DNA from: Stenotrophomonas rhizophila
GTDB lineage: Bacteria > Pseudomonadota > Gammaproteobacteria > Xanthomonadales > Xanthomonadaceae
Direction of reading: 5' to 3'
Assembly: GCF_003651185.1 (NCBI RefSeq)
Contig: NZ_RCDC01000004.1
Coordinates: forward strand, 2,156,659 to 2,220,658
DNA length: 64,000 bases
The notes under the pieces are model-generated. The model was not told the DNA's origin. It made no database searches and saw only the letters and a program-made list of their open reading frames with translations. This document shows positions 27,576-41,700 of this stretch, piece by piece. Each line of letters begins with the position of its first letter. Within the stretch, counting starts at the first letter, position 1. The position numbers were made by a program, and so were the translations under genes.

Positions 27576-28475
27576 ATGTCCGAGCCCCCGATGCCGCCGC
27601 GACGCCCGATCGCCACGTTCCTGCGTACGTCGCCGGAGGCGCCGGCCGATCCGGCTGAGCCGCCTTCCGTGACCCACGATGAGGCGTCGGCAATGCCGAC
27701 GTCGCCCGTGGACGATGGCATCGCGCCGTTGGCGGTGGAACAGGTGATCGATGCACAGCCGGTGCACGCGCCGCAGCGCCCGGCACCGGCGTTCGAACTC
27801 GACCTGCCACCTCCATCCGAACGCGCGCCCGTGGGCGACGCCGGGTCAGCGGCTACGTCGCCTGCTGACACGGCAGCGCCATCGATAGCGCCGCCGGATG
27901 ATGACGACACCCGCACGGGAGTCGCGCGCAGCACCGCCACGGCGGCCCTGCCGCCGCCCGAGGCGATCACCACACCGAGCTTCCTGCGCCTGCCCGGTGC
28001 GCGCCTGCGCACGCCGCGCTGGCAGTGGGGCATGGTTGCCGGGCTGGCCGCCGTGCTGCTGGTGCAGATCGCCGTGGCCGACCGCGCCCGGCTTGCCGCC
28101 GATGCGGGCACCCGCCCCTGGATTGCCGCGCTATGCGGCGCGCTGCGCTGTTCATTGCCAGCCTGGCGCGAGCCGGCGGCCTTCAGCATGCTCAGCCGCG
28201 ATGTGCGCCCGGTTCCGGGCCAGGCCGGCGCGCTGCAGGTGCAGGCCAGCATCCGCAACGACGCACGCTGGGCCCAGGCCTGGCCGTCGCTGCGGCTGTC
28301 GCTGTCCGATGCCGATGGCCGTGTGATCGGCACCAATGTGTTCGCGCCGGCCGACTATCTGGACCGCGCCACGGACCCGGCCGCCACGCTGGAACCGGGG
28401 CAAAGTGCGCAGATCGCCTTCCGCGTGCGCGAGCCTGCCGCGTCTACCGTCGCATTCACCTTTGAGTTCCTCTGA
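27576..28475 (+). CDS. DUF3426-type protein without zinc ribbon
   Basis: This 299-residue protein has a Pro/Ala/Asp-rich disordered N-terminal 130 residues and a single membrane span (WQWGMVAGLAAVLLVQIAV, about 147-165). A C-terminal DUF3426-like beta-domain follows, with VRPVPGQAGALQVQASIRNDARWAQAWPSLRLSLSDADG, FAPADYL and LEPGQSAQIAFRV. The usual N-terminal CxxC zinc ribbon of this family is absent. It sits between prmA and fis, where family members are normally found. The ATG at 27576 is chosen over a GTG two codons earlier. Confidence 0.85.
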   Translation: MSEPPMPPRRPIATFLRTSPEAPADPAEPPSVTHDEASAMPTSPVDDGIAPLAVEQVIDAQPVHAPQRPAPAFELDLPPPSERAPVGDAGSAATSPADTAAPSIAPPDDDDTRTGVARSTATAALPPPEAITTPSFLRLPGARLRTPRWQWGMVAGLAAVLLVQIAVADRARLAADAGTRPWIAALCGALRCSLPAWREPAAFSMLSRDVRPVPGQAGALQVQASIRNDARWAQAWPSLRLSLSDADGRVIGTNVFAPADYLDRATDPAATLEPGQSAQIAFRVREPAASTVAFTFEFL

Positions 28476-28865
<390 letters not shown>

Positions 28866-28898
28866 TGCCGGTGGGCAGGCGCGTAGTGCCTGGCGGGA

Positions 28899-28934
28899 GA
28901 AGGCCGGATCGAGCAGCGCTCGGTGCCGGCCTTC
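28899..28934 (+). terminator. Terminator hairpin after fis
   Basis: GAAGGCCGG pairs with CCGGCCTTC (nine bp), with an inner CGAGC-AGC-GCTCG stem, and GTCGTTTC follows. The long stem and partial T-run fit an intrinsic terminator separating fis from purH. Confidence 0.75.
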
Positions 28935-28967
28935 GTCGTTTCTGGGGCCATGCCAGCGCCACTGGCC

Positions 28968-28973
28968 TACAAT
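28968..28973 (+). promoter_or_regulatory. Candidate -10 box of the purH promoter
   Basis: TACAAT lies directly after the fis terminator and 33 bases before the purH ATG. The corresponding -35 region (GGGCCA at about 28945) is weak, so the assignment rests mainly on the -10 match and position. Confidence 0.4.
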
Positions 28974-29005
28974 ATGCCCCCGCTCCGCTTCGATCTCCTG
29001 CCCCC

Positions 29006-31463
<2,458 letters not shown>

Positions 31464-31467
<4 letters not shown>

Positions 31468-32375
31468 TCCGTTCGTGGGCACTGGCAGGTGTGGCGCTCG
31501 CGCTGCTGGCCGGTTGCGAGCGCACACCTGCGTCTTCCGAACCCGCCAAACCACAGCGTGTGCTCAATACGACGCCGCAGCCGGAAGACATCGTCCGGGT
31601 CAGGGGCGATCACACCCAGCGCCTGCTGGCCTTCCTTCGCACGCGCTATGGCGACAAGGCCGGCCTGGATGCGCCGTGGAAGGATGCGTGGGAAGACACC
31701 GAGGTCGAGGCGCTGCGCCCGGTCACCCGCAGCGTGTGCGCGCGTGACACGGTCACGGCCGACGATCATGAGCAGACCCTGCTGGCGGTGTGCCAGACCC
31801 TGGACGACGCAGCCACGGTCGAGCCGGGCCGGGTCGATCTGTATGTGCTGCGCGTGGGCAAGGACGACGAAGAGGCCAACCGCGGCGGCATGTTCGCCCC
31901 ACTGCCGGCCAAGGATCCGCTGCTGGTAATGGCCCAGCGCCTGCAGGGCCCATACGGGCGCCACGGCGCACCGGGTACGGTCCAGATCGCGCAGCTCGGC
32001 CCGCAACGCCGTGCCTTCCTCATCACCCATGAGGAACACCGGCGCGGCCATCGGCGCGCCTGGCGCAGTTACATCGCCGAGCACAACCATCGCCTGCGCG
32101 ATGTCGCCCAGTACCGCGATCACCTCGACAATCTCGCCCTGCACGGCTGTGACGGCAATCCGGCCGACTGCGGCAAGGGCGTGTTCGCGGTCGATTTCAG
32201 CACGACGGTGGGCGACAGCAACGCCGTGGATGGCTACTGGCCGCTGACGGTGCGTGCCAGCGGCCACGACTGCACGGGCCCGGCGACCGAGTTCTACCAC
32301 CTCATCTTCGATGCCCGGCAGCGCGCGTATCCGGTGCCGGAAGACCTCCAGCGCGACGGCTGCGCCGACAGCTGA
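31464..32375 (+). CDS. Putative lipoprotein, paralogue 2
   Basis: This 303-residue lipoprotein starts at a GTG overlapping the previous stop (GTGA) with AAGGGTG upstream. The signal peptide IRSWALAGVALALLAGCERT has a lipobox LAGC. The mature domain matches paralogue 1 through the YGDKAGLD, VCARDTVTADD, LLAVCQTL and DLYVLRVGK segments. The C-terminus carries FHLIF-like text and ends QRDGCADS, again paralleling the REGCE end of paralogue 1. The pair looks like a tandem duplication inserted between purH and purD. Confidence 0.75.
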
Positions 32376-32468
32376 GGCCGTGGGTTGCCACGGCGACCGA
32401 CCGCCCGAATGCACCCGCCGCCCGCACCGCGTAAAATCACGTTCCTGCCCTCTTACGCGAGAACTGCA

Positions 32469-33755
32469 TTGAAGATCCTGGTCATCGGCGCTGGCGGCCG
32501 CGAACACGCCCTGGCCTGGAAGCTGGCCCAGTCCGCGAAGGTCCGTGAGGTCATCGTCGCCCCCGGCAATGCAGGCACCGCCACCGAGCCCAAGTGCCGC
32601 AACGTGGACGTCAAGGTCACCGATCTGGACGGCCTGCTGGCACTGGTGGGCACCGAAGGCATCGGCCTGACCGTGGTCGGCCCGGAAGTGCCGCTGGTGG
32701 CCGGTGTGGTCGATCGCTTCCGCGCCGCCGGGCACCGCATCTTCGGGCCCACCGCCGCCGCCGCGCAGTTGGAAGGCAGCAAGGCGTACGCGAAGGACTT
32801 CCTGGCCCGCCACAAGATCCCGACCGCGTTCTATGCCGTGCATACCGACATCGACCCGGCGCTGGCCTACCTGCGTGAGAAAGGCGCACCGATCGTGGTC
32901 AAGGCCGATGGTCTGGCCGCCGGCAAGGGCGTGATCGTGGCGATGACCCTGGCCGAGGCCGAGGACGCGGTGCGCGACATGCTCTCCGGCAATGCCTTCG
33001 GCGATGCTGGCGCACGCGTGGTGATCGAAGAATTCCTGGACGGCGAAGAAGCCAGCTTCATCTCGATGGTGGACGGTAAGACGGCACTGCCGATGGCGAC
33101 CTCGCAGGACCACAAGCGCGTCGGCGACGGCGACACCGGCCCGAACACCGGCGGCATGGGCGCGTACTCGCCGGCCCCGGTGGTGACCGACGAAGTGCAT
33201 GCGCGCGTGATGCGCGAGGTGGTCAACCCGACCGTGCAGGGCATGATCGCCGACGGCATTCCGTTCACCGGCTTCCTCTATGCGGGCCTGATGATCGATG
33301 CCAGCGGCGCGCCGAAGGTGATCGAGTTCAACGTGCGCTTTGGCGACCCGGAAACCCAGCCGGTGATGCTGCGCCTGCAGTCGGACCTGGTGGATCTGGT
33401 CGAAGCGGCGATCGATGAGCGCCTGGACACCGTGGAGGCGCAGTGGGATCCGCGCCCGTCCCTCGGCGTGGTGATGGCCGCCTCGCCGTATCCGGAAACC
33501 CCGATCACCGGCGACGTGATCCACGGCCTGGAAGCGGTCGCCGCGACGGCCAAGGTGTTCCATGCCGGCACCACGCTGGACGCGCAGGGCCAGGTGCTCA
33601 GCGCCGGCGGCCGCGTGCTGTGCGTGGCGGCATTGGGCGGCACGGTGGGCGAGGCACAGCGCAACGCCTACGCCGGCATCGGTGCGATCCACTGGGCCCA
33701 TGAGTTCCACCGCCGCGATATCGGCTGGCGGGCGATTGCGCGCGAGCAGGGCTGA
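32469..33755 (+). CDS. purD: Phosphoribosylamine--glycine ligase (GAR synthetase)
   Basis: This 428-residue ATP-grasp ligase joins glycine to phosphoribosylamine in purine synthesis. It begins KILVIGAGGREHALAWKLAQS and has VVKADGLAAGKGVIVA for ATP binding, DHKRVGDGDTGPNTGGMGAYSP and IEFNVRFGDPETQPVM. A TTG at 32469 gives the standard N-terminus; a longer frame upstream would add a Pro-rich tail not expected in the family. Normally adjacent to purH, it is separated here by the lipoprotein pair. Confidence 0.96.
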   Translation: MKILVIGAGGREHALAWKLAQSAKVREVIVAPGNAGTATEPKCRNVDVKVTDLDGLLALVGTEGIGLTVVGPEVPLVAGVVDRFRAAGHRIFGPTAAAAQLEGSKAYAKDFLARHKIPTAFYAVHTDIDPALAYLREKGAPIVVKADGLAAGKGVIVAMTLAEAEDAVRDMLSGNAFGDAGARVVIEEFLDGEEASFISMVDGKTALPMATSQDHKRVGDGDTGPNTGGMGAYSPAPVVTDEVHARVMREVVNPTVQGMIADGIPFTGFLYAGLMIDASGAPKVIEFNVRFGDPETQPVMLRLQSDLVDLVEAAIDERLDTVEAQWDPRPSLGVVMAASPYPETPITGDVIHGLEAVAATAKVFHAGTTLDAQGQVLSAGGRVLCVAALGGTVGEAQRNAYAGIGAIHWAHEFHRRDIGWRAIAREQG

Positions 33756-33762
33756 CCTGGCA

Positions 33763-33838
33763 CGGTCGGGGCCACGACCGATCGAAGCACTGCCCTGAGC
33801 GCCAGAAAGCAAAAAGGCCCGGCATCAAGCCGGGCCTT
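33763..33838. terminator. Terminator between purD and rpoH
   Basis: A small stem CGGTCG-N6-CGACCG (33763-33780) is followed by a strong hairpin AAGGCCCGGC-ATCAA-GCCGGGCCTT (33814-33838). A run of A's before it gives TTTTT on the minus strand, so it works best for rpoH (-) but faces both convergent genes. Confidence 0.85.
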
Positions 33839-33864
33839 CTCGTGTGATCACGCCAGTCACTGCA

Positions 33865-34749
<885 letters not shown>

Positions 34750-34750
34750 C

Positions 34751-34777
34751 TTAGCAGTCCCGGAATTGGACTGCTAA
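34751..34777 (-). promoter_or_regulatory. CIRCE-like inverted repeat (putative HrcA operator) at rpoH
   Basis: The sequence is TTAGCAGTC-N9-GACTGCTAA, a perfect inverted repeat extendable to ten bp per arm. The CIRCE consensus bound by the HrcA repressor is TTAGCACTC-N9-GAGTGCTAA. Only one symmetric position per arm differs, and the nine-base spacer is identical. It lies in the 5' untranslated region one base before the rpoH start, as CIRCE elements often do. In RNA the same sequence makes a hairpin that would abut the start codon. Confidence 0.65.
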
Positions 34778-34996
34778 AGGGGAAAGAAGTTCCAGCGTTC
34801 TGTTGATGGGATGCTGGTACAGATTGCCCGTCTAACGTACCGCGAAATGATGACAGTGGCGAGAGCCCGGGAAAGAGGCAACAAACCCCATTAAATCAAC
34901 AGGATAGGGCGATGAATCGGGGGGTATCGCGTGTTTTCTGGCTGAACAGCCCGCAGGAAACGCCCATTCATCCTGGAAAGGTTGCCGGCAGTTCAG
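34778..34996. other. rpoH upstream region
   Basis: These 219 bases contain the rpoH promoter by position. Nothing matched a sigma-70 or sigma-32 consensus well enough to call. No gene is supported. Confidence 0.4.
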
Positions 34997-35082
34997 CCAG
35001 GCATGGCCTGGCCCTACCCCCCTGCCCCCACCGGAGCCGACCGCCAACACCGCGATCCCCGGTAGTGCCACGCCATGCGTGG
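34997..35082. repeat. Inverted pair of SMAG-type REP elements
   Basis: The reverse unit (34997-35018) has stem CCAGGC/GCCTGG followed by CCCTACC. The forward unit (35061-35082) is GGTAGTG with stem CCACGC-CAT-GCGTGG. They lie between the end of the barrel gene (35104) and the rpoH promoter, both on the minus strand. Confidence 0.7.
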
Positions 35083-35103
35083 GAGGCCCGAACCCACCGA
35101 CGC

Positions 35104-38100
35104 CTAGTAATACCCTGCCATGTTCAAGAAAAACCCCTTCTGGTCGTACTTCAGCTCGGTCATGTCATCGCTGAATTCGGTGAAGTTGTAGCCCACCCCG
35201 ACCTTGAAGTTCTCCCCCACCCGGCGGTCCACGCCCACCAGCCAACCTTTGCGCACGCCGCCGTCGCGCACTTTCAACCACCGGTGCTCGGCCAGGCCTT
35301 CCCACTGCGCGAACAGGCGATAGCGCAGCTGCAAGGCAGCGAAGTCGGCACGGCTGTCCAACCACGCCCCCTCACCGCGCCCGGTGCGGTAGTCACCCCA
35401 GCGCGAAGCCAGCTTGCCGGCCACTTCCCAGCGCGCGCCCAGTTGGCGGATCCCTTCGAGCGAAAGGATCTGCGAACGCTGGTCGTACAGGTTGCCGCCC
35501 TCCTGCCCGAGCGAGGCCACGTCGTAGAGATAGGTGAACTTGCCGAAGCCGGCCCAGCGCGTGTTGTCGTGCGGGCGCCAGGCGAAGCCCATGTTGGTCT
35601 CCACCAGCTTGGCATCGGCTAGGCGGTCAATGCGGTCTTCGGTATCGGCGTAGTTGGCGCGCAATGCGAAACGCCAGTCTTCGTTGAGCTTGTACAGCAG
35701 GCGGTTGGTGGTCACCCACTGCTCGCGCTGTTCGGCGCCACTGTCGCGGCGGTACTCCAGCTTGCTGTTCCACTGCGCCACCGCATCGGTGCGCCCGCCA
35801 CTGACGCTGTAGGCGCGGCGGTCGACACGGCCGACGGTGGAATCCAGCTCGCCGTCCATGATCGTGAAGCCCAGATTCCAGCCCTGCGCGGGGTAGAAAT
35901 CCATGCCGAAGGTATGCACGATGCCCGCGCTGTCCTGGCGGCGATCCTTCAGATACTGGCTCTCGTTGTAGACGTTGACCTGGTTGCTCAGCCGCCAGCG
36001 CTGGCCCAGCGTCCAGCCACTCTGCAGGCCGGTATCGAACAGCGGATCGGTGCCGGTGCGGTCGGTGCTGTAGCTGTAACTGCCGTAGAGGCTGTGATCC
36101 GGTGCCATGCGGTACTCGCCATCGACCTTGGCACCATGGCCGCGGCTGCCACCACTCACTTCCGCACCGACACTACTGCGATCACCGAACAAGTACCGCG
36201 CGCCGAGGGTCAGCAGGTCGTTCTTCTCGTAGGCACCGCCGTCATCGTCCAGCGTGACCTGCCCGGTGCCGTACAGCTCCCACGACGCGCCGAAGCGCTG
36301 GCGGTAACCGATCGCAGCGAGCAGTGCATCCACGCTCTGCAGTTCCTGCTCCTCGCGCACGCGGCGCAGTTCACCGGTCAGCTGGCCGTCGTTGCCCAGC
36401 CGCCATTCGGCGGTCAGCTGGCTCTGCTCCAGGGCAAGTTCGCCCTGCTCGGTGCGGGTGTGGCGGCCGTACAGGCTGAGGTCGTCGGTGAGGTAGCCGA
36501 GGAACTCGGCGCCGTACTCCTGGATCGGCAGGCCGGTGTCCTGGCGCGCCACCGAGAAGCCGGCATCGACGTCGCGCCACCACGCCCCCAGGCTCCAGTC
36601 CTGCGTGGTCCAGCCCAGCTCGCGCAGGTTGGCCCGCGCTTCCACTGCGCTGGCGGTGCCCGAGCGCCGGCCTTCGTACGGGTTGCGGCGGATGAAACTC
36701 AGGCCACCGTTGTCCGAGTAGAACACCGGGGCGGCGGTCGCTTCGGTGCGGGTCTGCTCCATCTTCAGATAGGTGCCACGCCCGGCCTGCAGGGTGAGGT
36801 CAGCGCCTTTGAGGCTGTAGTTCTCACCGCTGCGGTTCTCGTCGATCCAGGTGCCGCCGATCGCCACGTGATCGCCGATCCACTGCCGGCCGCGCGCACC
36901 GTAGGTCACGTCATCGCTGCTGAAACCCAGCGGCACGTATTCGTAGTCCACCAGCAGCAGCTGGTCGTAGCCATCGAGCGGCATGTCGCGGGTGATGCTG
37001 CGCACGTTCTCGCGGGTCAGCTGCGCCAGCGGACGGGTCAGGATCAAACGGCCCTGAAGATTGTCGATTTCGTAGTCCACGCCTTCCTGCAGCGTGGCGC
37101 GCGTTTCGGTGCGGCCGGTGGTGCGGTCGCGCACTTCCAGCACCACCTGCTCCGAACCGGGCAACACGTCGGTATGGCGCAGGTAATACAGGCTGCCGCC
37201 GGTGCCGAGGAATTCACTGTGGCCCGGGGCGGACTGCGCCTCGGAGCCGAACACCTTCACCTGCGAGCGCGCCTCGCCCAGCGGCGTGGCCTCCAGCGAA
37301 CGCCAGTTCAATGCACCACCGTAGAGCGAGCGCACGTACTGGCCATACTCGGTACCGGTGATGCCGGTGGCGTAGTTGCCCCACACGGCCTGGCTCTGGT
37401 CCCAATCCACGCGCAGGTACAACCGCCCCTGCGTATCCACGTCGCGGTAGGTGGTGGAGTCATCGCCATACACCGGGTAGTACAGATCCGGATCCAGGCG
37501 GCGGAACACGTCCTGTGCGTCGGCCTGGGTGAAATCGCGGAACAGATACTTCAGCTCACGGTCCTGCGTGTCGGCCTGAGCAGTGACCAGGTATTTGCCG
37601 CGCAGCTTGCCCTTCAGATAGAACGCCAGCCGGCCTTCGCTGAGGAAGCTGTCATCGTCACGATCATCGGCGGCGAGCGGCTGCAGATTGCCGCTGGCGC
37701 TGTTCTTGGAGACGGTGACATCGGCGATGGCGACCAGGAACAGGTAGCGGCCGGTGACATCCACATCCAGCTGACGCTGCGCGGAGGGTGCATCGCGTGA
37801 TTCGACACTGACGTCGTAGCGATGCTCACCCACCGGCTCCAGGAACTCGGCCGCGAACTTCTGCTCCAGATCGACCGGGAAGTCCTGGCCGTTGATGCGC
37901 ACGCGGCTGTTGGGCTCCAGGTTGCGGCCATACAGGCGCACGCGCGACCCGTGGATGGGGATGTTCTGCAGGCGGAGCATGCTCTGCCCATAGATGCTGT
38001 TGCTGAGCTGCAGGTCCTGCGCGCTGTCGCCATCCAGCGCCTGGCCAAGTGTCTTCTGCACGCTCTCGCGGGTGATCTGCAGGCCACGGTCGAAATCGGC

Positions 38101-38784
38101 CGGGGTCACCAGTTGGATGCGCTGGAGGCGGGTTTCATCGAACGCACCACCAGTGCCGTAAGCGCGCGCCACGTAGATCAGCTCATCGCCGGTACGCAGC
38201 TTGATCTGCGGCGGCAACTCACCACTCCACTCCGCGTCGCCGACATAGTCGGCCGGCAGCTCGATGCGGGCCAGCGGCGTGACCAGATCCGTGTCGGTGC
38301 CGCGATACAGCGTCACCTCCAGTTTTTGGATGAACGAGGCGTAGTTGTTGTAGCTGTGGAAGCGCAGCGGGCGGATCACCCGGCCGTTCTCGAACGGCAC
38401 CGTGGCGGCCGCCTGCACGCTCAGGCTGGGCGGGACCATGGTCGGGTCTTCGGTGGCCCACACCACGCCGCCGTTGGGCAGCTCGGCCATGAACTGGCCC
38501 CCACGCGCAGCGACATCCGGGGTGACTGCCGGCGATGCCGGCACCGCGCCGGCCGCGGGAAGCTCCGCGCGGCCGGGTAGCGGCAGCGCCGGCTCGCTGT
38601 CATCGAGGATGCGCAGCAGCAGCCCGTCATCGTTGCGGCAGCTGTCGGCCTCGCAGCGGATCGGCGCGGGTGTCGGCGCCGGTGTGACCGGCTGGGCGGC
38701 CGCCGGCAGTGCCAGCAGCAACACGCTGGCCAGGCCGAGGGTGAGGCGGCGGGAGATCGGGCTCGGAATCAGGGTCATATCCAT
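35104..38784 (-). CDS. Large outer-membrane beta-barrel protein, third gene of adhesin operon
   Basis: This 1226-residue exported protein has a signal peptide (RRLTLGLASVLLLALPAAA). Its N-terminal periplasmic part of about 450 residues includes an Ig-like segment with VRLYGRNLEPNSRVRINGQDF and an acidic segment DDRDDDSFLSEG. Amphipathic beta-strand text with frequent aromatic and Arg/Glu alternation follows to the C-terminus, which ends MAGYY as outer-membrane proteins do. A distinctive block PDLYYPVYGDDSTTYRDVD sits near 470. The ATG at 38784 begins one base after the stop of the giant gene (TGA-C-ATG), with GGAGGGG upstream, so it is tightly coupled. I infer an outer-membrane partner, possibly an export pore or anchor. 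I cannot name the family. Confidence 0.75.
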   Translation of the reverse strand: MDMTLIPSPISRRLTLGLASVLLLALPAAAQPVTPAPTPAPIRCEADSCRNDDGLLLRILDDSEPALPLPGRAELPAAGAVPASPAVTPDVAARGGQFMAELPNGGVVWATEDPTMVPPSLSVQAAATVPFENGRVIRPLRFHSYNNYASFIQKLEVTLYRGTDTDLVTPLARIELPADYVGDAEWSGELPPQIKLRTGDELIYVARAYGTGGAFDETRLQRIQLVTPADFDRGLQITRESVQKTLGQALDGDSAQDLQLSNSIYGQSMLRLQNIPIHGSRVRLYGRNLEPNSRVRINGQDFPVDLEQKFAAEFLEPVGEHRYDVSVESRDAPSAQRQLDVDVTGRYLFLVAIADVTVSKNSASGNLQPLAADDRDDDSFLSEGRLAFYLKGKLRGKYLVTAQADTQDRELKYLFRDFTQADAQDVFRRLDPDLYYPVYGDDSTTYRDVDTQGRLYLRVDWDQSQAVWGNYATGITGTEYGQYVRSLYGGALNWRSLEATPLGEARSQVKVFGSEAQSAPGHSEFLGTGGSLYYLRHTDVLPGSEQVVLEVRDRTTGRTETRATLQEGVDYEIDNLQGRLILTRPLAQLTRENVRSITRDMPLDGYDQLLLVDYEYVPLGFSSDDVTYGARGRQWIGDHVAIGGTWIDENRSGENYSLKGADLTLQAGRGTYLKMEQTRTEATAAPVFYSDNGGLSFIRRNPYEGRRSGTASAVEARANLRELGWTTQDWSLGAWWRDVDAGFSVARQDTGLPIQEYGAEFLGYLTDDLSLYGRHTRTEQGELALEQSQLTAEWRLGNDGQLTGELRRVREEQELQSVDALLAAIGYRQRFGASWELYGTGQVTLDDDGGAYEKNDLLTLGARYLFGDRSSVGAEVSGGSRGHGAKVDGEYRMAPDHSLYGSYSYSTDRTGTDPLFDTGLQSGWTLGQRWRLSNQVNVYNESQYLKDRRQDSAGIVHTFGMDFYPAQGWNLGFTIMDGELDSTVGRVDRRAYSVSGGRTDAVAQWNSKLEYRRDSGAEQREQWVTTNRLLYKLNEDWRFALRANYADTEDRIDRLADAKLVETNMGFAWRPHDNTRWAGFGKFTYLYDVASLGQEGGNLYDQRSQILSLEGIRQLGARWEVAGKLASRWGDYRTGRGEGAWLDSRADFAALQLRYRLFAQWEGLAEHRWLKVRDGGVRKGWLVGVDRRVGENFKVGVGYNFTEFSDDMTELKYDQKGFFLNMAGYY

Positions 38785-38785
38785 G

Positions 38786-41700
38786 TCAGCGCCCCTCCCC
38801 GGTCGTGCGGCCGGGACTGGCAGGCTCGGGGGGATCGTCCACGCGCAGGCGATGCAGTACGCGTCCGTCGGTGCCCAGCACCTCGACCGTGGTTGCCGTG
38901 GCGATCGGGCCCGGCAGCTGTGGGCGTAGTGCCTCACGCAGCACCTGTGCACGCTGCAGGGCGAGCGGCACCTGCCCGGCGGCAGCGCTGAGCTGCAGGC
39001 GCCCGCCACCGCGCGATATCAGTGCTTGGGCGGCCGTTGTGATCACCGGCGCGCGGTCGGCGTCCAGCCGTGCCGTGCCGGGGGCGAACAACGCGTCGCC
39101 GAGTTCGATCCGCGCGGGGCGCGATGCCGGGGCGGCCGGCGGCGCGGTCGGGTTCGATGCGGTTGTGCTCAGTGCACCTTCGGGCATGCGCACGCCGAAG
39201 TCGAAGCGCACCGGCAGCCCGGGCGTGATGCGGCGGACCAACGGATTGGGCGTCGTGAAACGCGCACCGGCGGGCAGCGTGGAGGGATCCACCTTGAGGA
39301 TGAAGTTGCGCCCGCGCGCCTCGCCACCGGGGATCCCGACCAGGTGGTAGCGACCGAAGGCGTCGGTTTCCATCAACAGGCCTTCCACCGCTGCGATGCG
39401 CACGCCGGGAATGCCGCGCTCAGCGTCATCCTGGATGCCGTTGCCGTTGCGGTCGTCGAACACGCTGCCCACGATCAGGCTTTCATCGAGCAGCGGATCG
39501 GTGGTGATCTCCACCTCGGCCGAGGCGACATTGCCGATCGTGCGGTTCTCGCCGTCGATGGCGGTGATGCGGTTGGTATGCACGCCGGTGCCGGTGCCCG
39601 CACCGACACGCAGGTAGTACACCACCGTCGCCCGCTCACCCGCCGCCACATCGATGCCATCGATGCGCAGCGGCTGCACGCCACTCGTGCGTGCATCGTT
39701 GTCGGCATCGATCACCGCGAAGCCACCGCGCACGAAGGTGAAGCCCGGCGGCAGCGTATCCAGCAGCGTGGCGCCGTTGGCATCCACCTCGCCGACGTTG
39801 TCGATGGTGACGGTGTAGCGCACCAGGTCACCGATCTGCGCACTGCGTTTGCCGGCCACCTTGGTCAGGCGCAGCACGGCCTGCTGGCCGGCCACCGTCA
39901 CCGCGACATTGGCCTCGGCACACAACGGGGCCGGGATGGACACGTCGCACACCCGGTAGCGGAAGCTGTCGGTGCCCGCAAAGTTCGCCGCCGGCGTGTA
40001 GGTGCACAGGCCGTTGCCGCATTGCGCGGTACCGTGCGCCGGTGCCACCGCGACCTGCAGGGAGGCCGGATCCAGCGGCGCGGTGCGGGCGCTGTCATTG
40101 GCCAGTACATCGATCACCTGCGGCCCGGCGGTTTCGGCGGTCATGGCATCGTCGGCCAAGGTGAGTACGTTCGGGTCCACCATGACCGTGACCGTCGCAC
40201 CCGCGCACATCGCCGGATCAGCCACGTCGCAGACCTGATAGTCGAAGCTCTGCTCACCGGAGAAGTTGGCCAGTGCAGCGAAGCGGATGCGGGCACGCGG
40301 CATCACCGTTGCGGTGCCGTAGGGCGGCGCTGCGGTGATGGTCACGCTGACCGTGTCCGGATCGATCGGCGTGCCGTTGACCCGGTCATTGCCAAGCACG
40401 TCGATCTCGATCACCCCGTCCTGCGGAATCTCCACGCGATCATCCGTGGCATCCACGCCGGGTTCGCCCGCGATGACGGTCACGGTCACGTTGCCGGTGT
40501 CGCAGACGGTGGGCTGGTTGAGCAGGCAGATCGTGTAGGTCGTGCTGTAGCTGCCGGGGGCCTGCCCGGCGGCAACATCCACCCAGCCATCGGCGCTGAA
40601 GCGCAGTGCGTTGGTGGCCACCGGCGCGAAACTCACCTGGGTGGGATCCAGCGATGCGGTGTTGAACGTGTCATTGGTGAACACGTTGAGCAGGCGCACG
40701 CTGCCGGTCGGACCGACCGGACCGCCGCTGTCGTCCACCGCCAGCAGAGCACCGATGGGGCCTTGTATCCGCACGGTGGCGATCGCGGTGGTGCAGTTGG
40801 TCGGCACGCCGTTCTCGCACAACTGATAGGCCAGCTGCACCTGGCCGGGCTGCACGCCCGCCGCGACCATGATCTGGCCCTGGTTGTTCATCGTGTAACC
40901 GGGCGTGCTGCCGGTCAGGCTGGCCACCACGCTGCCGACCGGCGGCGGGGAGACGTTGTTGATGCTGTCGTTCTCCAGCACCGAGCGGGCGATGGTGCCG
41001 CCCACGGCCGGGTCCACCGGGGTGCCGGTGAAGTCATCATTGACCGCCAGCACCACGTTGACCGAGGCGGTCAGGGTGAGCGTCACGGTGGCATCGCCAC
41101 ACTGCGCGCCGTACGGCGCGGGCAGGCAGACGCGGTAGGTGAAGCTCTGTGGACCGGTGACGCCTGCCGGCGCGGTGTAGGTGAACGTGCCATCGGCGTT
41201 GAACACTAGGCCCGGCAGGGCACCGCTTGTCAGGGTATAGACCGCACCAGGCGCGACGTTGTCATTGAGGCTGACATTGCCCGAGAGCGGCACACCGGCA
41301 GGCACGGTGAAGCTGTCGTTCTGCGGGACCGGTGTAACGGCCACGACGACGGTAGCGGTCGTGCAGTTCGTCGGCGAGGCGGCCTCGCAGATCTGGTAGG
41401 TGATCGTGCTGGCACCGGAGAGGGCGCCAACGGCCACCGCGATCGTGCCATCCGGATTGATGCTGAAGCCGGCCGGTGCACCGATCAGGCTTAGCTGCAC
41501 CGCGCTGCCCGGCGGTGGGCTGACACCGTTGAGCTGATCGTTGTCGAGCACGCTGAGCGATGACGAGCTACCCGGGACAACATTGGTGAGCACGTCATCA
41601 CCGGCCACCAGGGTGCCGTTGTTGATGTTGATGGTGACCGAGGCGATGCCGCAGAGCGTGGCATCCGGCGCGGGCAGGCAGGTCTGGTAGATGAAGCTGA

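Noticed and set aside
34751..34777. Reading the rpoH inverted repeat as an intrinsic terminator
   Set aside because: In the rpoH transcript the stem is followed directly by GATGAGTG, with no T-run, and it lies immediately before a start codon.
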